DNA of 64,000 nucleotides, taken from Aliidiomarina quisquiliarum (lineage in GTDB: Bacteria > Pseudomonadota > Gammaproteobacteria > Enterobacterales > Alteromonadaceae). The DNA is taken from NCBI RefSeq assembly GCF_023922585.1, contig NZ_JAMFTN010000053.1, forward strand, positions 1-64,000, given 5' to 3'. Position numbers and translations under genes: made by a program. A model generated the notes under the pieces. It ran no database searches. It had not been told where the DNA came from and saw nothing but the letters and a program-made list of their open reading frames with translations. The number at the start of each line of letters is the position of its first letter. Position 1 is the stretch's first letter. Positions 8,547 through 17,569 of the stretch are shown here, piece by piece.

Positions 8547-9202
8547 AACGGAACGACGCGCGCATTACCTTAGCCATTACAGGTGCTTCAGGTGCACCCT
8601 ATGCCCTGCGGCTATTAGAATGCCTAGTAGCGCAAAAGCAGCAAGTTATGGTGCTAATATCAAGTGCTGCCAAAGTAGTGTTTGCCACGGAAGAGAATAT
8701 TCAAATTCCCAGTGGCACAGAGCGCGCCGCAGAATTTTTACGCACGCGACTGCAACAGCAAGGGGTTGAAGTTGCTGAAGAACAAATACAAGTATTTGGT
8801 AAACAAGAATGGTTTTCACCGGTGGCTTCGGGTTCTGCAGCGCCTAAACGTATGGTTATTTGCCCGTGCTCTACTGGCACCCTAAGCGCAGTGGCTACAG
8901 GTGCAAGTGACAACCTTATAGAACGAGCTGCAGACGTGGTATTGAAAGAGCGTGGCCAACTTATTTTAGTCCCTCGTGAAATGCCTCTACATGCGATTCA
9001 CTTAGAACATATGCTCAAATTGGCGCAAATGGGAGCCACTATTATGCCTGCGTCGCCTGGGTTCTATCACCAACCACAAAGCATTGACGATTTAATTAAC
9101 TTTGTGGTGGCTCGAATTCTTGACCATTTAGATTTAGACCAATCATTAATAGGCCGCTGGGGCTACACACTAGCTCAGCCGCAAATAGGTAAGGAGTTGT
9201 AG
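8543..9202 (+). CDS. ubiX: Flavin prenyltransferase UbiX
   Basis: This 219-residue enzyme attaches a dimethylallyl group to FMN, making the prenylated flavin cofactor needed by UbiD-type decarboxylases in ubiquinone synthesis. The N-terminal [15 protein letters not shown] and the conserved [30 protein letters not shown] and [14 protein letters not shown] blocks are diagnostic. It is about 30 residues longer than E. coli UbiX because of a middle insertion (about residues 52-75), which is common in non-enteric homologues. Translation is probably coupled to mpl by the 4-nt overlap, and a YadG-like ABC ATPase gene follows after 3 nt. Confidence 0.95.
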   Translation: MKRNDARITLAITGASGAPYALRLLECLVAQKQQVMVLISSAAKVVFATEENIQIPSGTERAAEFLRTRLQQQGVEVAEEQIQVFGKQEWFSPVASGSAAPKRMVICPCSTGTLSAVATGASDNLIERAADVVLKERGQLILVPREMPLHAIHLEHMLKLAQMGATIMPASPGFYHQPQSIDDLINFVVARILDHLDLDQSLIGRWGYTLAQPQIGKEL

Positions 9203-9205
9203 TAC

Positions 9206-10138
9206 ATGAATTGTGCACTTGAAATAACGGGGTTACGCAAAACCTATAAAGGTGGCATGGAAGCACTGAAAGGAGTAGACCTTAAAGTAAAAGAAGGTGA
9301 CTTCTACGCCTTGCTAGGACCAAATGGGGCGGGAAAGTCGACCACAATTGGTATTATTGCCTCGTTGATTAATAAAAGTTCAGGCTCGGTTAAAGTATTT
9401 GGCTACGACCTAGACACCCAAATTTCCGATGTGAAAAAACAGTTGGGCCTAGTTCCACAAGAGTTCAACTTCAACCAGTTTGAAACGGTTCTGCAAATTG
9501 TTGTTAACCAAGCGGGTTACTACGGGGTAAAGCGTAGCATAGCCAAAGAGCGCGCTGAAAAATACCTCACCCAACTGGGTTTGTGGGACAAGCGTAATGA
9601 TCGCGCTCGCACTTTATCGGGTGGTATGAAGCGTCGGTTACTTATTGCGCGGGCGTTATTGCACGAGCCACGTTTGCTTATTCTTGATGAACCGACCGCA
9701 GGGGTAGATATTGAGCTACGCCGCAGCATGTGGGAATTCCTAAAGAAAATTAATCGAGAAGGTGTCACTATTATTTTAACTACGCACTATCTTGAAGAAG
9801 CTGAAATGCTGTGCCGCAATATCGGTATTATCGATAAAGGTGAAATTATTGAAAATACCTCAATGAAGTCGTTGTTGAGTAAATTGAACGTGGAAACCTT
9901 TGTATTAGATATGGCGCCCATTGAAGGGCCTATAAACCTAACCAGCGTAGTAATGCGTCAGCTCGATGACCATACCATCGAGGTTGATGTGCTCAAGGAA
10001 GAAGGATTGAATAAGGTGTTTACAGAACTAACCGAGCAGGGGCATAAGGTGCTTTCCATGCGCAATAAAGCCAACCGGCTAGAAGAATTATTTGTGCATT
10101 TAGTAGAGCAGGGCAGAATGACAGAGGAAACCGCATAA
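9206..10138 (+). CDS. yadG: ABC transporter ATP-binding protein, YadG family
   Basis: The 310-residue ATPase subunit has Walker A GPNGAGKST at 38-46, signature LSGGMKRR at 137-144, Walker B LLILDEPTAGVD at 157-168 and an H-loop in TTHYLEEAE. With the next gene it forms an ABC-2 type exporter of the E. coli YadGH kind; the substrate is not known. Length matches YadG (about 308). It follows ubiX by 3 nt and precedes the permease gene by 1 nt, so mpl-ubiX-yadG-yadH and the methyltransferase gene probably form one transcript. In E. coli yadGH also lies near panC-panB. Confidence 0.9.
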   Translation: MNCALEITGLRKTYKGGMEALKGVDLKVKEGDFYALLGPNGAGKSTTIGIIASLINKSSGSVKVFGYDLDTQISDVKKQLGLVPQEFNFNQFETVLQIVVNQAGYYGVKRSIAKERAEKYLTQLGLWDKRNDRARTLSGGMKRRLLIARALLHEPRLLILDEPTAGVDIELRRSMWEFLKKINREGVTIILTTHYLEEAEMLCRNIGIIDKGEIIENTSMKSLLSKLNVETFVLDMAPIEGPINLTSVVMRQLDDHTIEVDVLKEEGLNKVFTELTEQGHKVLSMRNKANRLEELFVHLVEQGRMTEETA

Positions 10139-10139
10139 A

Positions 10140-10913
10140 ATGGTAAATTTAATTCACTTTAATGCACTAAAAACCATTTGGATTAAAGAATGTACTAGGT
10201 TTCTACGAATTTGGATTCAAACGTTAGTACCCCCAGCGATTACCATGACACTTTATTTTGTTATTTTTGGCAATTTAATTGGTGAACGAATAGGTGAAAT
10301 GGGCGGAGTGTCGTATATGGAGTTTATTGTACCTGGCCTGATTATGATGTCGGTTATTACAAACTCCTATTCGAACGTTGCGTCATCGTTTTTTAGCGCT
10401 AAGTTTCAGCGTAATATTGAAGAAATGCTCGTTGCACCAGTGTCTAACTTAACCATAATTTTGGGCTATGTGGGTGGCGGAGTGGCACGAGCAACTTTAG
10501 TTGCCATTATTGTTAGCTTAGTGTCGAGCTTTTTTGTGCCGTTAAACATTCAAAGCTATAGCATGATTATTGTTACCGTACTGCTAACAGCCACCTTGTT
10601 TTCCCTGGCGGGGCTGTTAAACGCTATTTTTGCAAAGTCGTTTGACGACATTTCAATTATCCCCACTTTTATTTTAACGCCACTTACCTATTTAGGTGGG
10701 GTATTTTACTCGATTACGTTACTGCCTGAATTTTGGCAGTCGGTGTCGAAAATAAACCCAATTATTTATATGGTGAATGGTTTTAGAGCCGGTTTTATTG
10801 GGGTGTCAGATGTGGCGCCAAGCATTGCTATTATGGTTCTTGTTGCCTTTAATGTGGCTTTCTTAACACTAGCTTGGATGTTACTAAAGCGTGGTACAGG
10901 AATTCGTACTTAA
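10140..10913 (+). CDS. yadH: ABC-2 type transporter permease, YadH family
   Basis: The 257-residue integral membrane protein has six predicted helices. The ABC-2 features are the long first segment after IRIWIQTLVPPAITMTLYFVIFG (written here only as position about 22-45), the GxxYMEFIVPGLIMMSV motif, and NPIIYMVNGFRAGFIG near the C-terminus. It pairs with the YadG-like ATPase gene one base upstream. Its stop codon overlaps the start of the next gene (TAATG), which indicates coupled translation. The exported substrate is unknown. Confidence 0.9.
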   Translation: MVNLIHFNALKTIWIKECTRFLRIWIQTLVPPAITMTLYFVIFGNLIGERIGEMGGVSYMEFIVPGLIMMSVITNSYSNVASSFFSAKFQRNIEEMLVAPVSNLTIILGYVGGGVARATLVAIIVSLVSSFFVPLNIQSYSMIIVTVLLTATLFSLAGLLNAIFAKSFDDISIIPTFILTPLTYLGGVFYSITLLPEFWQSVSKINPIIYMVNGFRAGFIGVSDVAPSIAIMVLVAFNVAFLTLAWMLLKRGTGIRT

Positions 10914-11596
10914 TGCAGTATGAAGCACGAGCAGTTACCAGTAATCAAGACGGCGTCCATGACGACTTGCCGGCTTTAGTGCGGCGTTACCAGCAACACC
11001 GTTTTTTAAAGCCGGTGGCAAAACACAGCCAAGAAGCTTTCGACGCCGTTGCTGAGCAAGTTGCGCATTGGCGTGGGCCACTGGTGCTCGACTCATGCTG
11101 TGGGGTTGGGGAAAGTACCGCCGTGCTTGCAAGCCGCTTTCCCGATGCGCTAGTTATTGGTGTCGATAAGTCGGCCCACCGTTTGCAGCGTAATTTGCAA
11201 CACCAAGGCAAGGCAGCAGGCGCACCGTATTTATTATTACGTGCCGATCTGAATGACTTTTGGCGTTTGGCAGCAGAGGCTAGTTGGCAGCTTGATCAAC
11301 ACTTTTTGTTATACCCGAACCCGTGGCCAAAACAAAAGCATGTAGGGCGCCGCTGGCATGGCAGTCCAGTATTGCCGTCGCTAGTACAGCTTGGTGGTGA
11401 ATTAACGGTGCGCAGTAATTGGCAGATTTACATAGATGAGTTTGCCACCGCATTAGAATTATATGGCATAGAGTCTCAGTGCCAACAGTTAGCAAGTAAT
11501 ATCGACCCCATTACGCCCTTTGAACGTAAATACCAAGCAGCGCAGCAAGCACTGTGGCAGCTGCGTGCGAACTTAACAGCAAAGGGCTCGTTATAA
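10913..11596 (+). CDS. TrmB-like SAM-dependent methyltransferase (COG0220 type)
   Basis: The 227-residue class I methyltransferase has the SAM-binding motif LDSCCGVGEST near residue 60. It shares with TrmB the N-terminal RRYQQHRFL region, the NPWPKQKHVGRRWHG block (compare FPDPWxKxxHxxRR) and the GGELTVRSN strand. TrmB makes m7G46 in tRNA. Here the SAM motif has a double cysteine and the catalytic-block Asp is Asn (PNPWP), so this may be a paralogue with another target rather than the housekeeping enzyme. The start is ATG at 10913 overlapping the yadH stop as TAATG; a longer ORF from 10874 would run inside yadH. Confidence 0.75.
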   Translation: MQYEARAVTSNQDGVHDDLPALVRRYQQHRFLKPVAKHSQEAFDAVAEQVAHWRGPLVLDSCCGVGESTAVLASRFPDALVIGVDKSAHRLQRNLQHQGKAAGAPYLLLRADLNDFWRLAAEASWQLDQHFLLYPNPWPKQKHVGRRWHGSPVLPSLVQLGGELTVRSNWQIYIDEFATALELYGIESQCQQLASNIDPITPFERKYQAAQQALWQLRANLTAKGSL

Positions 11597-11613
11597 CTTA
11601 TTCATAACAGCCC
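11584..11613. terminator. Bidirectional hairpin spanning the ends of two convergent genes
   Basis: GGGCTCGTTAT (11584-11594) pairs with ATAACAGCCC (11604-11613), a 10-bp stem with one bulged C and a 9-nt loop. It overlaps the last codons of both the TrmB-like gene and panP, which are only 5 bp apart. On the minus strand the stem is followed by TTT. It is a likely compact shared terminator. Confidence 0.55.
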
Positions 11614-13287
11614 GACAGAATGGGCCTTGGCCATTATTTCCGCTTGCAAACGGGGTGCTTGTGCGGCTATTTCGCGTTGCTCAATAATAATGTCATGCAG
11701 CATTTCTTCTGTGGTAAGCGGGTTGGCTAATACAGTGCGAAATACTACGGTTGCCTCATGGTGATATTGACTAGGAGTAAGTTTAGTTCGTGAGACAAAC
11801 GATTTACCCGATTCACGTTGGCTTTTTTGAATAAAGCGAATGAGCGAGTTCAGCAAGGGGGTTATGGCTTGTACTTGCTCTACCGAGGCGCTTTTTAATG
11901 GGGCTTTTAATGCCGCCGGTATAAAACGGTAGGTAAGTAAGCACAATTCAGGGTAGGTAATTACTTCAAAGTCGTTTTGTTCTTCAATTACCCCGGCGAA
12001 GTATTCAGCTTTTTTAATGCTTTTATTGATTAGTAATTCAAAACCCTGGCGGCCAATAACATGCAAGGCGGAATAAACTAACATAGCCATGCCGGGGCGC
12101 GAGCCTTCTAGCGTATGGCTACCTAAGTCTTTTGAGCCGCGCCGAATAACATATTCAGCATGGTATTCAATAGAGTCGGCTAAATGGGGGCTTTTAAATA
12201 ACACCATGCCGGCGCCCATAGGCACATACATTTGTTTATGGGCATCAATGGTAACACTGTCAGCACGATTAATACCGTGCATGAGGTGGCGATACTGCTT
12301 TGACAGCAAGGTTGCGCCGCCCCAAGCGGCGTCTACATGAAAATGAGTATCGTATTCGGCAGCTATGTCTGCCATAGCATTGATAGGGTCGATATGGCCC
12401 GTTTCAGTAGTGCCCGCAATGCCTATAATAGCCATAACTTTACCGCCACTGTTAGTAACGTTTGCACAGGCGGTGCGTAGAGCTTCAATTTTAATACGGT
12501 TGTTTTCGTCAGTAGCAATAGCTATTAAGTTTTTGCGCCCAATACCGAGTAAGTCGGCGGCTTTTGAAAGCGAATAATGGGCCCGTTCTGACACTAATAT
12601 AACTAAACGGTTATAACCATAATGTTGCAAACCTGCAACTAAGCCTTCAGCTGTAATACCAGTAAAAGAGCCTTGGGGAGCTAAAACACGGTTTCGAGCA
12701 ACCCATAGTGCGGTAATATTGGCCACGGTTCCGCCCGAGCAAAAAGCACCTAAAGAATGTTCGGCGCTGTGCATCCAAGTGGTATAAAAGTGTTCACTTT
12801 CCTCGTAAACTAGGTGGTGCAACATACCTAGTACTTGCCGCTCAAGCGGAGTGAATGCTTTAGAGGTTTCAATTTTAACTAGATTTTGATTGAGGCCAAC
12901 CATAAGTTTAGCTAGCGGCAATAAAAAATAAGGCAATGCCGAGGTCATATGACCAATAAACCGAGGCGACGCCGTATGCACTGAATGAGCTACTAGCTTG
13001 TTTAGCAGTACTTCGGTGTGATCAGACACGAATTCCGGTTGTTCAGGAATACTACTGGCGGCAAAGTCTCGCTCAATTTCTTGTAGCGGCTTTTCTTTTG
13101 CCACAATATGGTTGCTCAGAAAACCTTCAAGGTTTTCTGATAAATGCCGTTCAATGCGGCCAAGGGTTGAGTCGGGTGCTTCAGGAACGGTAAATATGCG
13201 ATGCAAAGACTCAACGGTGGCTTCTGCCGGCTGTTTAGGCATGGTCAAGGTAACTTCTCCGCTTTTGCGAGCCAAGAACTTTAGCAC
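11602..13287 (-). CDS. panP: Pyridoxal-dependent aspartate 1-decarboxylase PanP
   Basis: The 561-residue PLP enzyme of the group II decarboxylase fold makes beta-alanine from L-aspartate for pantothenate, replacing the pyruvoyl enzyme PanD. The PLP lysine is K351 in DSVTIDAHKQMYVP and the cofactor-binding HVDAAWGG is at 317-324. IFTVPEAPDSTLG and SVHTASPRFIGHMTSALPYF are blocks of the PanP family. It lies 51 bp downstream of panC, matching its role. The start shown is a GTG with AAAGGGG 9 nt upstream; an ATG at 13242 (MPKQPAE) is a possible alternative. panD is not present in this window. It is distinguished from glutamate decarboxylases mainly by context. Confidence 0.92.
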   Translation of the reverse strand: MLKFLARKSGEVTLTMPKQPAEATVESLHRIFTVPEAPDSTLGRIERHLSENLEGFLSNHIVAKEKPLQEIERDFAASSIPEQPEFVSDHTEVLLNKLVAHSVHTASPRFIGHMTSALPYFLLPLAKLMVGLNQNLVKIETSKAFTPLERQVLGMLHHLVYEESEHFYTTWMHSAEHSLGAFCSGGTVANITALWVARNRVLAPQGSFTGITAEGLVAGLQHYGYNRLVILVSERAHYSLSKAADLLGIGRKNLIAIATDENNRIKIEALRTACANVTNSGGKVMAIIGIAGTTETGHIDPINAMADIAAEYDTHFHVDAAWGGATLLSKQYRHLMHGINRADSVTIDAHKQMYVPMGAGMVLFKSPHLADSIEYHAEYVIRRGSKDLGSHTLEGSRPGMAMLVYSALHVIGRQGFELLINKSIKKAEYFAGVIEEQNDFEVITYPELCLLTYRFIPAALKAPLKSASVEQVQAITPLLNSLIRFIQKSQRESGKSFVSRTKLTPSQYHHEATVVFRTVLANPLTTEEMLHDIIIEQREIAAQAPRLQAEIMAKAHSVGLL

Positions 13288-13338
13288 AGGAACAACCCCT
13301 TTCGCTACTGCGACAAGGCGCCCCTGGCTGAGGTTCGG

Positions 13339-14187
13339 TTATTTACGGGTTGCTGACAAATTATCGATGAGGCGTGTTGTGCCAATATATGCGGCAGCTA
13401 GCACAATTAGGTCGTGATCTTTTTCTGTCGGGGTTTGTAGGTCACTTAGCCGCTTAACTTCTAAGTAGTCGGGCGTTAGCCCAGCATGGTACCATTCAGC
13501 TAGTGCCTTTTCTGTGGCCACAGTAATACTTTCGCCGTTTTCAATTGCTAGGCTTATTTCTTGTAACGACCGGTAAATAATGGCCGCTTGCTGGCGCTCT
13601 TGCGCGGTTAAGTAACCATTTCTTGAGCTTAATGCCAGACCACTTTTTTCGCGCTGTGTTTCTACGCCAATAATTTTAATGGGCATACATAAGTCGTGAG
13701 CCATAAAACGAATTACTTGTAACTGTTGGTAATCTTTTTTTCCAAAAAGTGCGGCATCAGGCTGCACCATGTTGAACAATTTGGAAACCACGGTGGTTAC
13801 ACCTTCAAAATGCCCTGGCCGCTTGGCCCCACAAAGAATTGAAGAAAGGCCAGGTACAGACACTACAGTTTGAGCTTCAAGCCCACGAGGATAAACTTCA
13901 CTGACCGCTGGTGTGAATACTGCGTCTACGCCCAACCCTTTTAGCTTCTCTAAATCGGCTTGTAAGGTTCGCGGGTAGCGGTCTAAGTCTTCATTGGCAC
14001 CAAATTGCAAAGGGTTAACGAAAATAGAAACCAGCACTCGTTCAGCATGAGTCTTAGCTTGTTCAACCAAGGCCAAATGACCGTCGTGTAAGTTGCCCAT
14101 GGTTGGTACGAAAGCAAGTGACTCATTTTTTTGTCGCCATAATGCACGCTGTGCTCGCAGGGCGGCAATTGTATCTATTTGTTGCAT
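13339..14187 (-). CDS. panC: Pantothenate synthetase (pantoate--beta-alanine ligase)
   Basis: The 282-residue ATP-dependent ligase joins pantoate and beta-alanine, the last step to pantothenate. The adenylate-forming signature FVPTMGNLHDGHLALV (HIGH-like) is near residues 26-41. FGKKDYQQLQVIRFM and LALSSRNGYL are also present. A good ribosome site (AAGGA, 6 nt) precedes the ATG. It follows panB by 9 bp, and panP supplies the beta-alanine substrate just downstream. Confidence 0.97.
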   Translation of the reverse strand: MQQIDTIAALRAQRALWRQKNESLAFVPTMGNLHDGHLALVEQAKTHAERVLVSIFVNPLQFGANEDLDRYPRTLQADLEKLKGLGVDAVFTPAVSEVYPRGLEAQTVVSVPGLSSILCGAKRPGHFEGVTTVVSKLFNMVQPDAALFGKKDYQQLQVIRFMAHDLCMPIKIIGVETQREKSGLALSSRNGYLTAQERQQAAIIYRSLQEISLAIENGESITVATEKALAEWYHAGLTPDYLEVKRLSDLQTPTEKDHDLIVLAAAYIGTTRLIDNLSATRK

Positions 14188-14196
14188 GACAGGTCC

Positions 14197-14991
14197 TTAG
14201 CTAAAGCTATGCTCGGGGCCAGGAAAGCTCCCGTTTTTTACTGCTGCAACATAGCTTTGTACGGCCTCGGCTAAACAGTCGTTGCCAATTAAAAAGTTGC
14301 GGGTAAACTTTGGTAAGTACTCGGCATTCATGCCTAACATATCATGCATAACAAGTATTTGGCCGTCTGTGTCAGGACCAGCACCAATACCTATCACAGG
14401 AATATCGAGAGCTTCACTAAAACGTTTGCCTAAGCTGGAAGGAATGCACTCAACTACTAATAACTGAGCACCAGCAGCTTGTAACTGCAGCCCTTCGTTA
14501 ATGAGTTTGTCTGCTTGCTCTGGATCTTTACCCTGTACTCGGTAACCACCAATAACATGAACCTGCTGAGGTAATAAGCCCAAATGAGCACACACAGGAA
14601 TGCCTTGGCGAGTTAAGTGCTGAACAGTGTCCACTAACCATTCACCACCTTCCATTTTAACCATGTTGGCACCAGCGCGCATTAGCTCGGCGGCATTGAA
14701 GCCTGCTGTGTCTGGGTCTGGGTAACTCATAAAAGGCATGTCAGCGATAACAAAGGCGTCTTTGGCACCGTTACGAACCGCATGCGTATGGTAGGCTATA
14801 TCGTCAATAGACACGCCCAAAGTGGTGTCGGCACCGTGTAAAACCATGCCGAGAGAGTCACCAATAAGCATAACTTCGACACCATTTTCATGAAAAAGCT
14901 TACTAAAGCTTGCGTCATATGCAGTGACAGCAGTTAGTTTTTCGCCGGCTTGCTTCATTTTCAGAAGATGTGAAATACGAACTTTGCTCAT
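14197..14991 (-). CDS. panB: 3-methyl-2-oxobutanoate hydroxymethyltransferase
   Basis: The 264-residue enzyme transfers a hydroxymethyl group from methylene-THF to ketoisovalerate, giving ketopantoate. Conserved blocks: TAYDASFSKLFHENGVEVMLIGDSLGM (about residues 23-49), MRAGANMVKMEGGEW, CAHLGLLPQQ, and GIGAGPDTDGQILVMHDMLG. Length equals that of E. coli PanB. It heads panB-panC-panP on the minus strand, with a candidate promoter just upstream in the folK-panB gap, so these three are probably a pantothenate operon separate from or internal to the pcnB-folK transcript. Confidence 0.97.
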   Translation of the reverse strand: MSKVRISHLLKMKQAGEKLTAVTAYDASFSKLFHENGVEVMLIGDSLGMVLHGADTTLGVSIDDIAYHTHAVRNGAKDAFVIADMPFMSYPDPDTAGFNAAELMRAGANMVKMEGGEWLVDTVQHLTRQGIPVCAHLGLLPQQVHVIGGYRVQGKDPEQADKLINEGLQLQAAGAQLLVVECIPSSLGKRFSEALDIPVIGIGAGPDTDGQILVMHDMLGMNAEYLPKFTRNFLIGNDCLAEAVQSYVAAVKNGSFPGPEHSFS

Positions 14992-15027
14992 AAGGACACA
15001 TACCTAATTTGAAATAAATAATAGTCT

Positions 15028-15055
15028 ATTGTAACCGCTGCAGCACAGGGTTAAA
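15028..15055 (-). promoter_or_regulatory. Candidate sigma-70 promoter for panB-panC-panP
   Basis: Reading the minus strand, TTTAAC (complement of 15050-15055) and TACAAT (complement of 15028-15033) are 16 nt apart, about 36 nt before the panB start. The -10 matches 5 of 6 consensus positions and the -35 only 3 of 6. Confidence 0.4.
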
Positions 15056-15057
15056 AG

Positions 15058-15555
15058 TCAGTTTATCGGCAGGCCTGGGTGAATCAGCTGTAATTCCCTT
15101 AAATTAAGGGTGTTTGCATGGCTTAATGCAGATTTATTGTTTGGCAAAATATAATTTGGGCGTAACTCAGCAAGCGGCACAATAACAAACTCACGTTCTA
15201 AAATGCCTGGGTGTGGCACGGTTAGGCGAGCATCGTTAATGTTTTTGTTACCATAAAACAATAAATCGAGATCTAAAGTGCGCGGGCCCCAATGTTGGCT
15301 GCGCACCCGGCCGTGAAGCTGTTCAATATGTTGTAATAGGTCAAGTAATGCGTGCGGTGTAAGCGTAGTGTGGAATATTGCCACCCCATTTACATAGTCG
15401 GGCTGATCTTGAGGCCCCATAGGCGTACTGCTATACAAGGACGACAGCTGGAACTGCGTGATGTTCGCCTCGCCCAATAAATGTTGGGCAGCGTCCAACA
15501 GCTGTTGCTGAGGATTATTTAGGTTAGCCCCCAAACCAATAACACATTCAATCAT
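15058..15555 (-). CDS. folK: HPPK, 2-amino-4-hydroxy-6-hydroxymethyldihydropteridine pyrophosphokinase
   Basis: The 165-residue enzyme pyrophosphorylates hydroxymethyl-dihydropterin before dihydropteroate synthesis in the folate pathway. It opens with the typical CVIGLGANLNNPQQQL and has the HPPK signature with RxxxWGPRTLDLDLLFYG and VPHPGILEREFVIVPL. The length is normal. It lies 13 bp downstream of pcnB, as in many gammaproteobacteria, and upstream of panB. Confidence 0.97.
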   Translation of the reverse strand: MIECVIGLGANLNNPQQQLLDAAQHLLGEANITQFQLSSLYSSTPMGPQDQPDYVNGVAIFHTTLTPHALLDLLQHIEQLHGRVRSQHWGPRTLDLDLLFYGNKNINDARLTVPHPGILEREFVIVPLAELRPNYILPNNKSALSHANTLNLRELQLIHPGLPIN

Positions 15556-15568
15556 AATGGCTGCACCA

Positions 15569-16909
15569 CTATTTTCTCGCTGGCCGACACCGTGTGCGAG
15601 GTCGGTGGCGTTTGGTTGGGGCTTTTGTGGCTCCTGCGGTTAAACCAGGGTTATCAATTTGTAGCTGTGTCCAGAACTCGGCTAGGCTTCTCAACCGCTT
15701 GTCGTTTTCTACTTTGGCACGAAGTAGCAAAAAGTCGTAGCCTGCACGAAACTTAGGATGGGTTAGCAAGCGTACTGCTTTACGCGGTGTGGTTTGCATT
15801 AGTCGTAGTTGCAAAATCCAAATGTCGCGCATAGGAATACTAAAGCGCTTGGGTAAGGAAATACTGCGCACTTGCAAGGCTATAATATCGGCAGACGCCA
15901 TCTGATACGCGTCGTATTCCGAAAAGCTTGCCTCTTGGCTAATTTCACTAGCGCGGGCAATCATTGGATACCACAATATGGCAGCAAATAAATAGCCAGG
16001 GTTTACCGACTTGTTCTCATGCAAGCGTGAGTCGGTGTCAATAAAAGCCTGGTACACCATTTGGTATTCAATACTTGCAGGGTCTTTAAAAGGAACTTTT
16101 AAAACGGGGAACAGCGGAGCCATTAAGCCAAGGTCGTTAAGTACTTCAAAATTAGCAACAGCCTTGCCGCCTATAAACAGTTTTAAAAACTCTTCAAATA
16201 AACGTGCTGCCGGTATGTCGTCAAGTAAGTGAGCTAAGGCTGGAATAATGGTGCGACACGAATCGTCTATGCGTAGGCCCAACTTGGTAGCAAAGCGTGC
16301 AGCACGTAGCATGCGTACAGGGTCTTCACGATATCGTTCTTCCGGCTCGCCAATTAATTTTAGCGTACCGTCTTCAAGGTCAGCCATACCACCAACAAAG
16401 TCGTAAATAGCAAAGTCGGCAATGTTGTAGTACAAGGCATTTACCGTGAAGTCGCGGCGGTGGGCGTCTTCTTCTATGGTGCCGTAAACGTTGTCCCGTA
16501 AAATCATGCCTTCATCACTAGTGCGGGCAATTTTACCAACTTCTTTTTCTTCGTCGGAATGATGGCCGCGGAAAGTTGCTACTTCTATAATGTCGCGGCC
16601 AAAAATAATATGCGCCAAGCGGAAGCGGCGGCCAATTAAGCGGCAGTTACGAAATAGCTGGCGTACCTGCTCTGGGGTTGCGTTGGTTACTACGTCGAAG
16701 TCTTTAGGGGCAACACCTAGTAATAAATCACGTACACAGCCACCTACGAGGTAAGCTTCGAAGCCGCCTTTGTGTAAGCGATATAAAACTTTTATTGCAT
16801 TCTCTGAAATATCACTACGAGAAATAGGATGTTGGTTGCGTGGGATTATATTCACAGCTACGGCTGCCTTTGTTTGTTTCGATTTACTGGGCATTACGTT
16901 CCGTGCCAT
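15569..16909 (-). CDS. pcnB: Poly(A) polymerase I
   Basis: The 446-residue nucleotidyltransferase adds 3' poly(A) tails that promote RNA decay. The head carries GGCVRDLLLGVAPKDFDVVTNATP (about residues 56-79) with the catalytic aspartates in DFDV. RRDFTVNALYYN and REDPVRMLRAARFATKLG also identify the PcnB branch rather than a CCA-adding enzyme. The C-terminal tail is strongly basic (RHRPRTRCRPARK), typical of bacterial poly(A) polymerases. A basic Lys/Ser-rich start (MARNVMPSKSKQTKA) precedes the core, so the exact start is less certain than the gene. gluQ, often between pcnB and dksA, is absent. Confidence 0.95.
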   Translation of the reverse strand: MARNVMPSKSKQTKAAVAVNIIPRNQHPISRSDISENAIKVLYRLHKGGFEAYLVGGCVRDLLLGVAPKDFDVVTNATPEQVRQLFRNCRLIGRRFRLAHIIFGRDIIEVATFRGHHSDEEKEVGKIARTSDEGMILRDNVYGTIEEDAHRRDFTVNALYYNIADFAIYDFVGGMADLEDGTLKLIGEPEERYREDPVRMLRAARFATKLGLRIDDSCRTIIPALAHLLDDIPAARLFEEFLKLFIGGKAVANFEVLNDLGLMAPLFPVLKVPFKDPASIEYQMVYQAFIDTDSRLHENKSVNPGYLFAAILWYPMIARASEISQEASFSEYDAYQMASADIIALQVRSISLPKRFSIPMRDIWILQLRLMQTTPRKAVRLLTHPKFRAGYDFLLLRAKVENDKRLRSLAEFWTQLQIDNPGLTAGATKAPTKRHRPRTRCRPARK

Positions 16910-17066
16910 GTTTACCAGGTGCTTGATAATAGCGAGCGTCCTTTATCGGAATGGTTGCAGGCTCCTGATGCAGGGCCTAGCGTTAACCAAAGATACAAAA
17001 TAGGGTGTTAAGCGGTAATATATCACCTTCGCCCTAATTCGGTAGGGTAAAAACAATATTGTCCAA

Positions 17067-17088
17067 AGAGCCCGCTAATGCGAGCTCT
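17067..17088 (-). terminator. Probable dksA terminator hairpin
   Basis: On the minus strand AGAGCTCGC, loop ATTA and GCGGGCTCT form a 9-bp stem with one G:U pair (17067-17088). It is followed by TTTGG and later TTTTT, so the T-tract is imperfect. It starts 22 bp after the dksA stop. Confidence 0.6.
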
Positions 17089-17110
17089 GCCATCCTATTT
17101 ATACCGACAG

Positions 17111-17563
17111 CTACGAGCCACGCATTTGTTTTTCGCGAATTTCAGCTAGGCTTTTGCAGTCTATACAAAGCTCGGCAGTTGGCCTTGCTTCTAAACGTCG
17201 AATGCCTATTTCAATACCGCACGAGTCACAAAAACCAAAATCATTGTGCTCTATAAGCTCCAATGTTTTTTCAATTTTCTTGATTAGCTTTCGCTCGCGG
17301 TCACGGGTTCTCAGTTCAATCGCAAATTCCTCTTCTTGCGCTGCGCGATCCACAGGGTCGGCGTAATTCACCGCTTCTTCTTTTAGGTTGCCAACGGTGC
17401 GGTCAACTTCTTCGCGAAGCTGTGCACGCCAAGCTTCTAGAATACGTTTGAAGTGAGCGCGCTGTTCTTCGCTCATATATTCTTCGCCAGCTTTCTCAAC
17501 GTAAGATTCTAAACCTGCTAGGGCAAGAACTCCGTGTACTTTTTTTCCCTTTACTTCCGCCAT
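17111..17563 (-). CDS. dksA: RNA polymerase-binding transcription factor DksA
   Basis: The 150-residue protein binds in the RNA polymerase secondary channel and, with ppGpp, controls rRNA and amino-acid promoters. The coiled-coil tip residues are D69 and D72 with A74 in [12 protein letters not shown]. The zinc finger uses C112, C115, C133 and C136. It is close to E. coli DksA in length and sequence. I use the ATG at 17563 (MAEVKGKK), which has a GGAGGAG ribosome site; the ORF extends in frame to 17605 but that part is the leader. The leader can fold over the ribosome site. sfsA lies upstream on the same strand. Confidence 0.97.
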   Translation of the reverse strand: MAEVKGKKVHGVLALAGLESYVEKAGEEYMSEEQRAHFKRILEAWRAQLREEVDRTVGNLKEEAVNYADPVDRAAQEEEFAIELRTRDRERKLIKKIEKTLELIEHNDFGFCDSCGIEIGIRRLEARPTAELCIDCKSLAEIREKQMRGS

Positions 17564-17569
17564 ATCTAC

